64,000 bases of DNA from Cyanobacteria bacterium FACHB-DQ100. GTDB taxonomy: Bacteria; Cyanobacteriota; Cyanobacteriia; Leptolyngbyales; Leptolyngbyaceae. The position numbers were made by a program, and so were the translations under genes. Position 1 is the stretch's first letter. Each line of letters starts with the position of its first letter. The stretch spans positions 17,185 to 81,184 of the forward strand of contig JACJNW010000021.1 in assembly GCA_014695195.1 (NCBI GenBank), read 5' to 3'. Below, piece by piece: positions 25,507 to 36,500 of this stretch. A model generated the notes under the pieces. That model made no database searches, was not told the origin of the DNA, and was given only the letters and a program-made list of their open reading frames with translations.

Positions 25507-26544
25507 ATGACAGCATCGCTCACGCCCGATTATTCGACTCTGACGAGTCCCGAAACAAAACTTCGATTGAAAGACATTATCAAGACGCTACCGCGTGAGT
25601 GCTTTCAAAAAAATATGCAAAAAGCCTGGACAACCTTAATCGTCAATGTTTTGATGGTGGGCTTAGGCTACTGGAGTATTCAGGCTTCTCCCTGGTTTCT
25701 CCTGCCGTTTGCCTGGATTTTTACCGGAACGGCACTCACTGGCTTTTTTGTAATCGCGCATGACTGTGGACATCGATCGTTTGCCAACCGTAAATGGGTA
25801 AACGATCTCATTGGTCACATTTTTATGGCTCCGTTGATCTACCCGTTCCATTGCTGGCGGATTTCACACAACCAACACCACAATCACACCAACAAAATGG
25901 ATGTGGATAATGCGTGGCAACCGTGGCGACCGGAAGTGTATGACAGTCTCGACCCGATTACAAGAATCGCTTACAAAACGACTCGCGGACGGCTCTGGTG
26001 GTTAGCATCGGTTCTGCACTGGGCGATCGTTCACTTTAACCTAGCGAACTACAAGCCGAAAGATCACGGCAAAGTGAAATTGTCGATCGCGGTTGTCGTT
26101 GCGTTTGCGGCGATCGCTTTTCCTGCTTTGTTTCTAACGGTTGGTGCGTGGGGTTTTGTTAAGTTCTGGCTGATGCCCTGGTTGGTTTATCACTTCTGGA
26201 TGAGTACCTTTACGCTGGTTCACCACACCCTACCGGACATTCAATTCAAAGAGCCAGAAGAATGGGATGCCGCCCAAGCGCAATTGTTCGGCACCGTGCA
26301 TTGTGACTATCCCAAGTGGATTGAATTCCTCTGCCACGATATCAATGTCCACATTCCGCATCACCTTTGTACAGCGATTCCGTCCTACAATCTGCGGCTG
26401 GCTCATCATAGCTTGACCCAAATTTGGGGGACTCAGCTAAGGCAGTACAAGTTCTCCTGGGGTTTGATGAAAGAGATCACCGATCGCTGTCATCTGTACC
26501 ACCCAGAGTACGCTTACCAATCGTTCCGCTCCTACAAAAAGTAG
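25507..26544 (+). CDS. desA: Acyl-lipid delta-12 (omega-6) fatty acid desaturase
   Basis: A 345-residue membrane di-iron enzyme that inserts the delta-12 double bond into membrane-lipid acyl chains using ferredoxin. The three histidine boxes are HDCGH (85-89), HNQHH (121-125) and HIPHH (282-286), with the spacing and hydrophobic segments of cyanobacterial DesA. The 182-bp upstream region is AT-rich, and desA genes are usually cold-induced, though no specific element can be named here. A strong terminator follows at 26571. Confidence 0.94.
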   Translation: MTASLTPDYSTLTSPETKLRLKDIIKTLPRECFQKNMQKAWTTLIVNVLMVGLGYWSIQASPWFLLPFAWIFTGTALTGFFVIAHDCGHRSFANRKWVNDLIGHIFMAPLIYPFHCWRISHNQHHNHTNKMDVDNAWQPWRPEVYDSLDPITRIAYKTTRGRLWWLASVLHWAIVHFNLANYKPKDHGKVKLSIAVVVAFAAIAFPALFLTVGAWGFVKFWLMPWLVYHFWMSTFTLVHHTLPDIQFKEPEEWDAAQAQLFGTVHCDYPKWIEFLCHDINVHIPHHLCTAIPSYNLRLAHHSLTQIWGTQLRQYKFSWGLMKEITDRCHLYHPEYAYQSFRSYKK

Positions 26545-26570
26545 CAGTCAGGAAGAGAATTAAATGCAGA

Positions 26571-26597
26571 ACTCCGATCAAACGATCGGAGTTTTTT
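26571..26597 (+). terminator. Rho-independent terminator of desA
   Basis: Perfect 9-bp stem ACTCCGATC (26571-26579) / GATCGGAGT (26584-26592), a four-base AAAC loop and an immediate T-run to 26597, 27 bases after the desA stop. Confidence 0.9.
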
Positions 26598-27072
26598 GTT
26601 AACAGGCTTTTTGTTAACAGCCAGTTCTATAAGCCGCACTAATATCCACCGCAGGATGCCGGCAGTTCGATCGAGGGATAGAGGAAACATTCAACCCCAC
26701 GGGAGGCACGATCGCGCGGCGGCAAATTGTATTCTATGAGCATAAGTTAACAGCCTATACGGAAGCTAAATATGTCAAGTCGGGGAGCCAAAAAGCTCCC
26801 CTTATTATTTGGATGCTTTAAAGAAAACAGAAATTCTATTGAGAATTACAAAATTCATAATATTGAAATCTTAATAGTGAAAAATATCAGGTTCCGTGAA
26901 TATTCAGGTTTAATATTTAAGCTTGTGTAAAATAATGCAGATAGTGCTAGAGAATTCCACAGGATTCTGTTAGAAATACTGAGCTGTTCTACAGCAATGA
27001 CGATTCTGCGAAGTGACAAGGTTACGGGGGCATCGACCAATTTCTCTCCGTTCTACTGAAAGGTCTCCTCGT
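26598..27072. other. Intergenic region, 475 bp, with a possible small RNA
   Basis: No credible protein gene. It begins with a short direct repeat of TTTTTGTTAACAG (two copies between 26592 and 26621). The part from about 26640 to 26810 holds a GGAAACA heptamer at about 26683 flanked by GGG and CCC runs, and ends in a perfect hairpin at 26782. That would suit a free-standing non-coding RNA, possibly of the cyanobacterial Yfr2 type, in which GGAAACA is the conserved core. The rest (26810-27072) is AT-rich and leads to the PEP-CTERM gene. Confidence 0.4.
26782..26801 (+). terminator. Orphan Rho-independent terminator
   Basis: GGGGAGC (26782-26788) / GCTCCCC (26795-26801) with a six-base CAAAAA loop, followed by TTATTATTT. 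It is 238 bp past desA and already downstream of desA's own terminator, so it probably ends a separate plus-strand transcript. Confidence 0.65.
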
Positions 27073-28098
27073 ATGACAACTGATCCGCATGGTTCCCAGA
27101 ATTTTCCTGAGCCGCATTCCACCCCGGCAGCGCCTACAAACGCGAAGCTGCCCCAGTTTATGATCGTGCGAAATCATTCCTCGCAACGCCGTGTTTCAGC
27201 GCGGCGATCGTCTTTAGCTCGATTAAGCATCGGCATTACCAGTAGCTGGCTTGTCGGTAATATTGCGCTCCCGGCTTATGCTGCTACTTTCATCAACAAT
27301 TCAGGCATTCAATTTGAACAAGACACAACCCTCGAGTCTAACTTTGTCGAATCTCACGGGGCGTATCAATCCACCTTCGGCGTAATTAACCTGGACACAA
27401 AAGAGAAAACGCCGTTGCTAACTGAAACCCAGCCCTCTGACGGGTCTGAAACAATCTTCAAGCCTTCCTCTTTCCGCAGCCACCTTGGAACGGCTACCGA
27501 CTTCAAGGGCACGCCTGGCAATGCAGTTCCGAAGCCCGTGGCGCAGTACAAATTTAGAGCAAACCAGCGATACGTGCTGTATCTAGAATCTACTTACAAA
27601 GGTCGTCCGACTGGCGTAGTTTACTCAAACAATGTCCTGAATCCTAATCGCGAGCAGCAGGTGCAATTTGCTGGGGGAGTGAATGATTTGTGTACGAGTG
27701 GAATCACGATCGGCTGGGACGATACTGGCTCAAGGCTGGTGCGAAACCGCCAGCAGGAAGACCGGGATTTTGATGACTTTGTGGTGCAGATGAAGAATAC
27801 AACCTGCGGAATTGGCAGCGATCAGATCACGCCGCAGCCAGAGCCACCGCCATCCGTGGTTGCTGAGTTACCGCCTGCTCCTTCTTCGGGAGGAGTCAGC
27901 CCGCTCTGGGCAACACCGCTCTTGCTGCTTCCCCTTGTTTTTGGTTCCGATCGAGGTGGGTCTAACCCAGACACTCCATCAGGCTGCTCAGGCGGAAATT
28001 GTAAGCCTATCCCAGAACCGCTGACGATTTTGGGATCAGGAAGCGCGATCTCAATGGCAGCATTGATGGAGCGACGCAGAAAACGCAAGCGTAAGTAG
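27073..28098 (+). CDS. PEP-CTERM sorting-domain protein with DUF4114-like region
   Basis: A 341-residue exported protein. A long basic N-terminus leads into a signal-like hydrophobic stretch ending NIALPAYA. The body contains GGVNDLCTSGITIGWDD and DRDFDDFVVQM, like the Asp-rich end of DUF4114 domains. A Pro-rich linker and a hydrophobic segment (PLWATPLLLLPLVFG) precede the C-terminal sorting signal: Pro-Glu-Pro at 314-316, a hydrophobic helix (LTILGSGSAISMAALM) and a basic tail (ERRRKRKRK). The ATG at 27073 has AAAGG about nine bases upstream. The tail marks it as an exosortase substrate; cyanoexosortase A is encoded convergently next door. Final location is likely cell surface or matrix. 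Confidence 0.88.
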   Translation: MTTDPHGSQNFPEPHSTPAAPTNAKLPQFMIVRNHSSQRRVSARRSSLARLSIGITSSWLVGNIALPAYAATFINNSGIQFEQDTTLESNFVESHGAYQSTFGVINLDTKEKTPLLTETQPSDGSETIFKPSSFRSHLGTATDFKGTPGNAVPKPVAQYKFRANQRYVLYLESTYKGRPTGVVYSNNVLNPNREQQVQFAGGVNDLCTSGITIGWDDTGSRLVRNRQQEDRDFDDFVVQMKNTTCGIGSDQITPQPEPPPSVVAELPPAPSSGGVSPLWATPLLLLPLVFGSDRGGSNPDTPSGCSGGNCKPIPEPLTILGSGSAISMAALMERRRKRKRK

Positions 28099-28102
28099 GA
28101 AT

Positions 28103-28131
28103 ACTGGCGCGGCGCATTGCGCCGCGCCAGT
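28103..28131. terminator. GC-rich bidirectional hairpin between PEP-CTERM and exosortase A genes
   Basis: A perfect 14-bp inverted repeat: ACTGGCGCGGCGCA (28103-28116), one T, then its complement (28118-28131). It fills the gap between the convergent stops at 28098 and 28135. It is very stable but lacks a clear T-run. Confidence 0.75.
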
Positions 28132-28134
28132 TGC

Positions 28135-28815
28135 TTAAGATTCAGGCGGATAGTTGTTTTGCCACCATTGCACCCATTCAACCCAAGCTTGTTCGAGTTC
28201 TGGTTCAGAACTCGTCGTTGAAGTGGAGTTTATGGGCGTTGACATTCTCACCCAAAGGCAGCGCAAATCTCGCAGCGGAACCTGTCCTAGAAACCAAGGC
28301 AGCGCCCGGCGAGCTAGCACATCGAAACGATTCTGGGCGTTGCGGAGCTGGCCATTTGTGATGGTTGTTTCTCGCGTTGCTGGAATGCAGCCCGTGATGA
28401 AAAATTGCTTCGATCTCTGATAAACTGCGTGCGTCCCAACGCTGGATTGAGTGGGCGTAAGCGGAATGCGCTCCATCTCAACCGTACTGTCTTTAACAAT
28501 ATCCGAGACTGAGGAGTAGTTGCGAAGATAGCGCATTTCGATATTGATCGGCTGACCGTTGCGGAGATAGAGGTAATGCCGTCCTGAAACGGTCAAATCA
28601 TCCACGCTGGTCGCGAGAGAAGGCGTGTAGAGCTTTTGTTGCCCGAGCGGGCTAGCTTGCACGAATTGCCAGCGAGACAGAGGAATAGAAGTGGGAAATG
28701 TGTAGCTCGGTGGCAGCGGTTTTTGTGCAGGGGTGAGCACCAACTTGAGCAACACCAAACCGCTGCTTACGAGCGCTGCGCTTAACCAAAAATTACGAGT
28801 TTTCACCCAGTTCAA
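28135..28815 (-). CDS. Cyanoexosortase A system-associated protein
   Basis: A 226-residue protein with one N-terminal transmembrane helix (FWLSAALVSSGLVLLKLVL) and an extracytoplasmic domain containing HYLYLRNGQPINIEMRYL and FITGCIP, as in the partner proteins of cyanoexosortase A. The start is probably TTG at 28813-28815: GGAGG lies seven bases upstream, and the TTG overlaps the exosortase stop (TTGA). The frame stays open further upstream (to 28872), but only across exosortase codons. Role unknown; presumed to work with the exosortase in the membrane. Confidence 0.82.
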   Translation of the reverse strand: MNWVKTRNFWLSAALVSSGLVLLKLVLTPAQKPLPPSYTFPTSIPLSRWQFVQASPLGQQKLYTPSLATSVDDLTVSGRHYLYLRNGQPINIEMRYLRNYSSVSDIVKDSTVEMERIPLTPTQSSVGTHAVYQRSKQFFITGCIPATRETTITNGQLRNAQNRFDVLARRALPWFLGQVPLRDLRCLWVRMSTPINSTSTTSSEPELEQAWVEWVQWWQNNYPPES

Positions 28816-29648
28816 GCTTGCACCTCCTCTTCTTCTTCTGCCCGATCGACTTGCTCTAACAGCACGTAGCACAGTAAGCCAAACAGCGAAACAGAAATCA
28901 ATGAAAAAATCAGCGATCCGGTTCCAAGATGCCAGTAGTCGAATGCGTCTCGATTGTTTTGCGCGACTAAGACTGCCATCAGCGCAACTCGAATGCTGTT
29001 AACCACAAAAGCGATCAGCACAGCCGCGATCGACACAATCAGCGATCGCATCCAGCCGATCGGAAACACCAGCACAAACAGAATACCGAGCGATAAGTGT
29101 TGCCAAATCAACTGAAGTCCAGAGCAGCCGGGATAAACTTCAACGCTCCCGGTCGGTAAATGCAGCAACACTCCTTCTTGAATGACGCGAAAGCCTGCAT
29201 ACCAGAGCAAACTACCGCTAAATTCTGCGGTGAGCGAAGAGATATCGAACTGCGACAGAATGGTGGTCGTGGGGATAGCCATTAAGCCCAGAGTCAAGAG
29301 TTCGCGCCAATAACAATTGAGCGTGAAGCCAGAAGCAAGTAGCGCGACGCTGATTCCAGACATTAGCGGCAGAAACCGCATAAATGAGTCGTACTCATTG
29401 ACAGTGAGGCTTCTAAGTAATATCCAGGCAATGCAGGCAAGCCCGATCGCGCTAGCGATGGGAGTGCTCTTGAAGTTGAGTTCCTGCCGTCTGCGCCAAA
29501 TCATAAACCAAGCGGCTGCCCAACAGACGATCGAAGCTTCCAAAAATTGCCCCTGATGACCGGTTCTCCAGATCAGTTGGAAATGGATGGTCGTCAGGGC
29601 GACTGCGATCGCTAGCAGTAAGTAACGGGTGTTGAAAAACCCTTTCAT
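28812..29648 (-). CDS. crtA: Cyanoexosortase A
   Basis: A 278-residue polytopic protein of about eight membrane helices. The exosortase triad is Cys175 in VEVYPGCSGL, Arg220 in VNSIRVALM and His240 in DYWHLGTGSLIF. It cleaves PEP-CTERM tails at the membrane. The start is taken as the ATG at 29646-29648 (MKGFFNTRYL); a TTG 11 codons upstream (29681) is possible. It is translationally coupled to its partner protein and convergent with a PEP-CTERM gene, a likely substrate. The symbol follows cyanoexosortase naming, not carotenoid genes. Confidence 0.9.
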   Translation of the reverse strand: MKGFFNTRYLLLAIAVALTTIHFQLIWRTGHQGQFLEASIVCWAAAWFMIWRRRQELNFKSTPIASAIGLACIAWILLRSLTVNEYDSFMRFLPLMSGISVALLASGFTLNCYWRELLTLGLMAIPTTTILSQFDISSLTAEFSGSLLWYAGFRVIQEGVLLHLPTGSVEVYPGCSGLQLIWQHLSLGILFVLVFPIGWMRSLIVSIAAVLIAFVVNSIRVALMAVLVAQNNRDAFDYWHLGTGSLIFSLISVSLFGLLCYVLLEQVDRAEEEEEVQA

Positions 29649-29906
29649 GGGGTACGACTTTATTAAAGACTGCAAAATCAAAAAAGCTAGGGCTTACGAT
29701 ACTTAGTCTTGCGGATGATTTCTAGTCGCTCAGGATAGATTGCCTAAGTAGAGGAATCGTTAAGGGAGAACTTTAAAGCAATGTGATACCCATTCAAACA
29801 ACAAATGTGGCCGATCACCGATTCGTTGCAGTCGCGATCGTAGCGACGCAATTCATCGCGTCGCTGGATATAGAAGCACAATACCAACGAGAAAATTAGC
29901 TCCCCA

Positions 29907-32900
29907 TCAGCCCGTATTTCTCATTCCTGCCGCAATTCCGTTGATGGTTAACAACGCGCCGCGTAGGAGTTCACCTTTGCTGTAGCGCGATCGCACCACC
30001 CCTGAAGCTGCCAGCGTTTTATGCTGCCGCAGGCGCTTCAACAGAGACACTTGCAAAAAGCCCAGAGGAACGATCGTGCCATTGCGTAACTGCACCGATC
30101 GCTGAAGCTCTGGATCGCCGTCTAATAAGCGATTGTGTCCGGTGATCGTCAGCACTAGCTCACGCGTGAGCAGATACTCGTTGCGAATCTGCTCGAACAC
30201 GGGAGCAAAGCGCTCTCGATCTTCAGGCTGCGTCAGTTCATCAACATAGTGACCCGCAATTTGCAGATCGACTTTAGAAAGCGTCATTTCTACTCTGGAA
30301 ATCGCCATCTTGAAAAAGGGCCATTTGTAGTAGAAGTGCCGTAGAAGCTGCATATGTTTTTCTGGAGCTTCATCAAGAAAGCCTTGCAGCGCTGTACCCA
30401 CACCGTACCAGGAGGGCAGCAAAAACCGGCTTTGCGTCCAGCTAAACACCCAAGGAATCGCCCGCAGACTAGCGAGATCTTTCTTTCCACCCCGACGCGC
30501 TGGACGAGAGCTAATTTGAAGCTGACTAATTTCCTCGATCGGCGTGACTTGATGGAAGAAATCAATAAAGTCCGGTTGTTCGTAGATGAGCGCGCGGTAG
30601 TGAGCGCGCGATCGTGCCGCTAACTCTTCCATCACCTGCTGCCACGGCGCAATCTCATCAAACTTATTGTGTAACAGACTGCCCTGAATTACGGCGGTCG
30701 TTACCGTTTCCAAGTTGTAAATCGCGAGTTCAGGCAGCGAATACTTTGATGCCAGCACTTCACCTTGTTCGGTGATTTTGATCCGACCATTCACACTATG
30801 TCCGGGCTGCGCCAAAATTGCTTCGTAAGCGGGGCCGCCTCCACGTCCCACGGAACCCCCCCGACCGTGGAAGATCCGCAGCACGACACCATGCTCATCT
30901 GCAATACTTTGTAGCGCTTGCTGCGCTTTGTGAATCTCCCAATTGCTGCTGAGGAATCCGGAGTCTTTGTTGCTGTCAGAATAGCCCAGCATCACTTCTT
31001 GCAGTGCGGTTTTAACTCCGATCGACTCGAATCCACCCGCTAACAATGCCTTATAGAACGGTAAGTCAAACACGCCGCGCATTACACTGGGTGCTTTTTG
31101 CAAATCCTCAACCGTTTCAAACAGGGGCACAACTTGAATCGCTCCAACTCCGGTCACAGGATCGTAGAGTCCCGCTTCTTTGGCAAACAGCAGCACTTCC
31201 AGCAAGTCGCTGACATCGTGACTCATGCTGATGATGTAGGTGTGGCAAATGTCGATACCAAATTCCTGTTGGAGTTTGCGAACCATGCGGAAGGTTTCGA
31301 TCGTTTCGCGAGTGCGATCGGAAAAAGGCATCTCGGTTGGAATTAACGGTCTGCGCGTCTGGAGCTCGGTGACCAGCCATTGGCAGCGTTCCGCTTCGGT
31401 CATGTCGTTGTAGGCTTTCGGCAGAACTTGCAGGTACTCCACAATTTCATTCATCGTTTCGGAATGACGCGGACTTTCCTGCCGAATGTCCAGATGCGCC
31501 AAATTAAACCCGAAGATTTCGACTTGACAGATCAAATGATCGAGATCGCGACAGCTTAATCCAGTTGCAGACAAATTGCCTTGAATCAGGCGCAGTTCAG
31601 CCAGGAAATCGTCGCCCGATCGATAAAATGTGGCTTCATCATATTCGGGAATTTCCTGCTGAAGTCCGTCGCCGTTTGAAAGGATATGATTGCGATCGAG
31701 CGTATTTTCAAGTCGCTTGCAAATATAAGCAAGCTTGAGGCGATATGGTTCTTGGCGAAAGCGGATGGATAAACGATCGTACACATCCGGCATTCGCTGT
31801 TGATCCTGTTCTAATGATTCGAGCAAATCCGGTAGCACATCGCTCCAATGCAGCGACAGACTCAGCAAGTCACTCAGCGACTGAATTGATTGAACATAGC
31901 GCTCCAGCACCATACGTCTTTGATAACAGGCAGTTTGCCAAGTGACTTGCGGTGTAACCGAGGGATTGCCATCGCGATCGGCTCCCACCCAAGAGCCAAA
32001 CTGACAGAAATTGCGGCGCGGCATCTGCATTTTGGGGAACGAGCCGTGAACCGCCTCTTCTAATCGCTGATACAGATGCGGAATCGCGTCGAAAATCACT
32101 TCTCGGAAGTAATGCAGCGCGTGATCCACTTCATCTAAAACCGTGGGCTTAAACTGATGCAGTTCATCGGTGCGCCACCACAGGCGGATTTCTTCGGTGA
32201 GCTGATCGCGCAGGGCATCGGCTTCCCAAGACGAAGAAAGACCGACCGCTTTCAAGCTGTCTTCGACGCTATCGAGTTGGCGCAGGATCTTGGCGATGCG
32301 GCGCTGTTTATCGCGAATCGTGTGGCGCACAATCTCAGTCGGGTGCGCGGTAAAGACCAGCCACACATCGAGCTGATTAATCAAACGCTGAATCTGCTGC
32401 GGTGGGACATTTAACTGCTTTAAGCGCGGAAACAACCAGTGAAACGTGCCAATTTCACGCCGAGAAGCCGATTCGTGCAGACTTCTTTCTAAAAAGTCGG
32501 CTTCGGGTCGTCCGGCATCTTCCTCGGTGGCATACGCCTGCCGTTCATGTTTCGGATCGGGCTGAGCATGTCCCTCACGCGCCATGCGATATTGCAACTG
32601 CTGATCGCGCTGTTCGTAGTGTTGCTCAACGATATTGATCAACTGAAAGTAGAGCGCGAAAGCGCGCGCCGCCCGAATCGCCTCATTTAGATCGAGCTTT
32701 TCCACGACCTGCAGCACTTCAGACCCGGTAAAGGTCGTCGCTTGTCCCTCTGGAGAACACATCTGCCGCAGTTGATTCAACAGATCGACCAGTTCTTGCC
32801 CGCACTCTTGGCGCAACACCGCTTCCCAAAGGTCTTCAACAATCTTGAGTCGATGACGCAGAAATAAATCAGACATCAGCGTGGTGACATCTTCAGAGGT

Positions 32901-32954
32901 CGCTGTGGTGATGCTGGCTGAAAATTCGTCAGAAGAGGGTCGGGTCGAACTCAT
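29907..32954 (-). CDS. ppc: Phosphoenolpyruvate carboxylase
   Basis: A 1015-residue enzyme that carboxylates PEP to oxaloacetate with bicarbonate, the main anaplerotic reaction in cyanobacteria. The catalytic His204 is in [10 protein letters not shown]. Later come [18 protein letters not shown] (catalytic Lys/Arg region), [14 protein letters not shown] (the glycine-rich loop) and the C-terminal [15 protein letters not shown] with the terminal glycine used in allosteric control. Length and order are those of bacterial PEPC. It is a monocistronic-looking gene. Confidence 0.97.
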   Translation of the reverse strand: MSSTRPSSDEFSASITTATSEDVTTLMSDLFLRHRLKIVEDLWEAVLRQECGQELVDLLNQLRQMCSPEGQATTFTGSEVLQVVEKLDLNEAIRAARAFALYFQLINIVEQHYEQRDQQLQYRMAREGHAQPDPKHERQAYATEEDAGRPEADFLERSLHESASRREIGTFHWLFPRLKQLNVPPQQIQRLINQLDVWLVFTAHPTEIVRHTIRDKQRRIAKILRQLDSVEDSLKAVGLSSSWEADALRDQLTEEIRLWWRTDELHQFKPTVLDEVDHALHYFREVIFDAIPHLYQRLEEAVHGSFPKMQMPRRNFCQFGSWVGADRDGNPSVTPQVTWQTACYQRRMVLERYVQSIQSLSDLLSLSLHWSDVLPDLLESLEQDQQRMPDVYDRLSIRFRQEPYRLKLAYICKRLENTLDRNHILSNGDGLQQEIPEYDEATFYRSGDDFLAELRLIQGNLSATGLSCRDLDHLICQVEIFGFNLAHLDIRQESPRHSETMNEIVEYLQVLPKAYNDMTEAERCQWLVTELQTRRPLIPTEMPFSDRTRETIETFRMVRKLQQEFGIDICHTYIISMSHDVSDLLEVLLFAKEAGLYDPVTGVGAIQVVPLFETVEDLQKAPSVMRGVFDLPFYKALLAGGFESIGVKTALQEVMLGYSDSNKDSGFLSSNWEIHKAQQALQSIADEHGVVLRIFHGRGGSVGRGGGPAYEAILAQPGHSVNGRIKITEQGEVLASKYSLPELAIYNLETVTTAVIQGSLLHNKFDEIAPWQQVMEELAARSRAHYRALIYEQPDFIDFFHQVTPIEEISQLQISSRPARRGGKKDLASLRAIPWVFSWTQSRFLLPSWYGVGTALQGFLDEAPEKHMQLLRHFYYKWPFFKMAISRVEMTLSKVDLQIAGHYVDELTQPEDRERFAPVFEQIRNEYLLTRELVLTITGHNRLLDGDPELQRSVQLRNGTIVPLGFLQVSLLKRLRQHKTLAASGVVRSRYSKGELLRGALLTINGIAAGMRNTG

Positions 32955-33016
32955 ACAGTATTCCAGAGGGGTTCAACAATTTTAGGAGAGAAGGGTAAGC
33001 TTGGGGAGACGATCGC

Positions 33017-33223
33017 TCACGAATTTGGCGGGAAATCCAAATGGGGAAGTCGATCGCCCCGAAATAGTTCTTCGCTCATCGTGCCGAGTTCTTGAAGGGT
33101 TTGCGCGATCGCGTGTCCTCCAATCAAAGCGACCAAAACGGGAATCGTCGCAACACTTAAGGCGACATCAGGATCAACAAAAGAATCAATAAAGCCGAAA
33201 ATGTGATCGAAGTCAGAGTTCAT
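33017..33223 (-). CDS. Small conserved protein, one membrane segment
   Basis: A 68-residue protein with one hydrophobic segment (ALSVATIPVLVALIGGHAIA) followed by an amphipathic helix and a tail FRGDRLPHLDFPP. I recognise no named family. It sits alone 62 bp upstream of ppc on the same strand. The ribosome-binding site is weak. Codon use looks genuine, but the small size keeps this tentative. Confidence 0.5.
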   Translation of the reverse strand: MNSDFDHIFGFIDSFVDPDVALSVATIPVLVALIGGHAIAQTLQELGTMSEELFRGDRLPHLDFPPNS

Positions 33224-33590
33224 TAGATTGTAGATTCCAACGCGAAGTAAACCAGTGTCTAGAGTAACAGTCTAAACGGTGCATCATTTCTCCAGGTGTT
33301 TCTAAAGCGATAAAGTCTCGAATTCAGCCGGATCTTGGATCTGAAAAGCTAGCCAGCAACGCGCGGACGGAGCCGCAGCACTTTAGAGTTATCGAGTAGA
33401 GTCTGAAAAAAATGCGTCGATCGAACAGTTTGTGCTTACCATAGCTAAAAAAAGTGTATCAAAATCAAAAGTTAAGCTTAAATGCTGCAAGGTCGGATCG
33501 AGGGCAAAAAACTTAGACCATGAATCAAGCGAGCTTTGATTCGTGGTGTGCCGCTGAGTGTTGAACATCATACAGGGAAGCAGAATTCGG
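33224..33590. other. Intergenic region, 367 bp
   Basis: No convincing gene or terminator seen. This is a divergent promoter region for the small gene on the left and the DUF1574 gene on the right. A short frame on the minus strand (33389-33571) has no ribosome-binding site or family-like features. Confidence 0.45.
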
Positions 33591-36500
33591 ATGGGGAATC
33601 GATCGCCGTATACAGTCTCTTCGTCACCCAGAGCCGTTGGATCACGGTTGCCGTTGCTGCCGTGGCTCTACCGTGTGATCGGCATTCCTAAGATTCAGCT
33701 ACAAGTGCGGCTCCGCGGAAATAATCTCTATATCCTAGCGGAAGGGCGCAACTGTCCGGATCGATCACTGATGTTTGAACACCTGGTTCGGGCACTGGCA
33801 AAAACCGAGATCGAAACGCTTCTACCGCCTTCGCAGCCGAAAGTTTATCAGGTGATTCTTTACGGTCGTCGCGCTGGAGAACCGCGCCCAGAGTGGGCAG
33901 AGGTGATCCACGTTGCCCAGATCGATCGCTATTTAGAGGATCTACAAGGCGCGAAAACCGAGAGTGAAACGACGGTCGCAATCGAGCTTGCCAATTTGGG
34001 CCTGGCAAAGCGCGGCAGACCGGATGCGATCGCGCGTTATTTGAGCGAAGCATTAGCTGCGTTAGGCGTTGCGGTGCGTGCCAGCGTCAAATCGGCAGCG
34101 CTGCCCGAAGAACCCGAACTGCCTCAAATGGCAAATCTAGCCTCGGTCTTGAGCAGTACGGCTTCACTGACACCGCAAGCGCTGCTGAATCGTCTGTGGG
34201 TCGTCTGCGAATCGGTCTACAGTCCCGACACATCGCTGCTGAGTGAAACAATCGCCCAAAAGCTGCGGGACTTAGAACTGGATGGATTTCGCGATGCGAT
34301 CGTCTTTAGCCGCGTTCGGGGAGAAGCGGAGCCAGAATGGGTGCTGCGGGTCGATCTGACTCCACCCCAGGAAATGCTGCAGGACTGGGCACGTTGGGGC
34401 GATGTCGAAGCGCTGACGCGCTTGATGAATAGTGCCGTGCGGGATCAAGGGGTAGACCTATCTGCCACCTTGATGGACAAGACGCTGCACGTGACGGCTC
34501 AACGTCTGAATGCCCCCGAAAAAGAGCGAATTTTCGCCGCGATCGCACCGCTGATCGACACGATCGCGCCGCAAGGCATTCGAGCGATGGCAGTTTACGG
34601 ACTGAGCGGCACGCCCAATCCGATGCCGCACTTGTCGATTCCCGATGCGCCGGTTTGGGTGCAGTGGATGGATTTACCCGCCGCAGAGCATCCCGCTTTG
34701 TCTGAATCGACGCGCCTCCTTGCCCAAGAGGGCGACTTGAGCGCGATCGCGTTTTTGCTGACTCGCTTGCTCAATCCGCATCTCGATACGCAGTTAGCCA
34801 CAGGCGGAATTCGGCTGCAAATCCGACAGAAAGAAGATTTGCTGCACATTATGACCGATGCACCCATTTGCCCGTCGCAGAGTCAAGTGGGCGCAAAAGT
34901 CGTGAAATTTATTCGGGCATTAAAGCTGCCGGATGTGCAAGGCGTGCGAGTTTATGGGCGACGATCGGGACAAAAGCGCCCCCTGTGGAGCTACGGCGCT
35001 GATTTTGCCTCTCGCGATCTCAATAGCACCCGTCGGACACGATCGACCCCCGAAGCGACTCCAGAATTTGCGACTTCGGATGCGTATGTGGGCGACCTGC
35101 TAACTAGAGAACCCGGAGCGCTCACGGTTCCAGAGTATGAAGATGTCGAGCCAACGCTCTGGGAGCAAGTGGCTGAGGCAATTCAGGGGGGAATGGCGCG
35201 GACTCGACTGTTTACGATCGAATCCGAAACCGCACCAAATACCGCTCGCGCTGCCCATACGTCTGCTCCGAATGACGCAAGAGTGGCGATCGTCTGGGCA
35301 GTCTTAGGGATTTTGCTGACAGTTCAAGCGGATTGGCTGCTGGGGCAATGGGTCAAACCGCTGATTGCCGCGAAACCGACTCCGAGCGCTTCGCCTGCTC
35401 CTTTGCCACCAGAGCAACTGACGTTACCGCAATTGTCTCTGCAAAAATCCGCAGGATTTGATACCCTTGGTTCCGGCTTTACGCAATCGACCCAGACGTT
35501 ACTGACACCCGGATCAGGCTCAACAGCGCTTTTAGCCTCGCCGTTGAAGCCGAAAGCTGCGATCGATACCTCGCGATCGCCGTATCCTACGTTCAATGCT
35601 CCGCAAATCGATGAAAAGTTCGTGTTGTATCGGCAGTACGTCGCGCAGTATGGTGCGCCTGACGTGCTGATTGTTGGAAGTTCAAGAGCAATGCGCGGGG
35701 TTGATCCAGTTGCACTAGAACAGGCTCTTGCAACTCAGGGCTATTCTGGAATGCGAGTGTTTAACTTTGGCATCAATGGCGCAACGATTCAGGTTGTAGA
35801 TCTAGTTGTACGGCGATTGTTGGCATCGGAAAAACAGCCGAAACTGATTTTGTTTGCCGATGGGCTGCGGGCATTTAACGAGGGGCGACCCGATGCGACG
35901 TATAACGCGATCGTGTCCTCTCCGGGCTATCGCAAGCTGCCCGAAGTTGCAAGCGATGCGGCTCCCAGTCCCACGCAAGCCTTCACAAAACCTCTAGAGA
36001 CGATCGTTCGCACTCCTACCACGGTTGCCGATCGCTATCAATCTTTTAATGACCAACTTTTACAGCAAACGGGTCAGCTTTCGACGATTTGGAGTCAACG
36101 CGATAAGCTGCAAACCCTGATTAAGCGCAGTTTATCGTTTAGTTTTAGCCCGATCGCGACTTCAGAAGCTGATCCAGAATCGACGATCGTTCAAGATGGA
36201 CAAGGCTTGATCGATATCAATGGCTTTTTGCCGATTTCTTTGCGCTTTAATCCAGTCACGTACTATCAAAAATACGCCAGAGTTCCGGGAGAAAGCGATG
36301 CGGACTACGCCAATTTCAACTTAGACGGCGCACAAACTCAGGCATTGCGATCGCTAGCGCAGTACACCAAGTCACAGGACATTCCTTTGGTTGTGATTAA
36401 TTTGCCGCTGACTGAGAACTATCTCGATTCCTATCGACGTGAGCGAGAACAGCAGTTTCAGCAATATCTGATGCGAATGTCTGGGGAACTTGGCTTTACG

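Noticed and set aside
26592..26621. CRISPR-like repeat
   Set aside because: Only two short copies of TTTTTGTTAACAG, no regular spacers, no cas genes.
26855..27040. Minus-strand 61-codon frame upstream of the PEP-CTERM gene
   Set aside because: AT-rich DNA with low-quality codon use and no start signal.
33389..33571. Minus-strand 60-codon frame in the 33.2-33.6 kb gap
   Set aside because: Ser/Thr/Phe-rich random-looking composition, no ribosome-binding site; probably non-coding.
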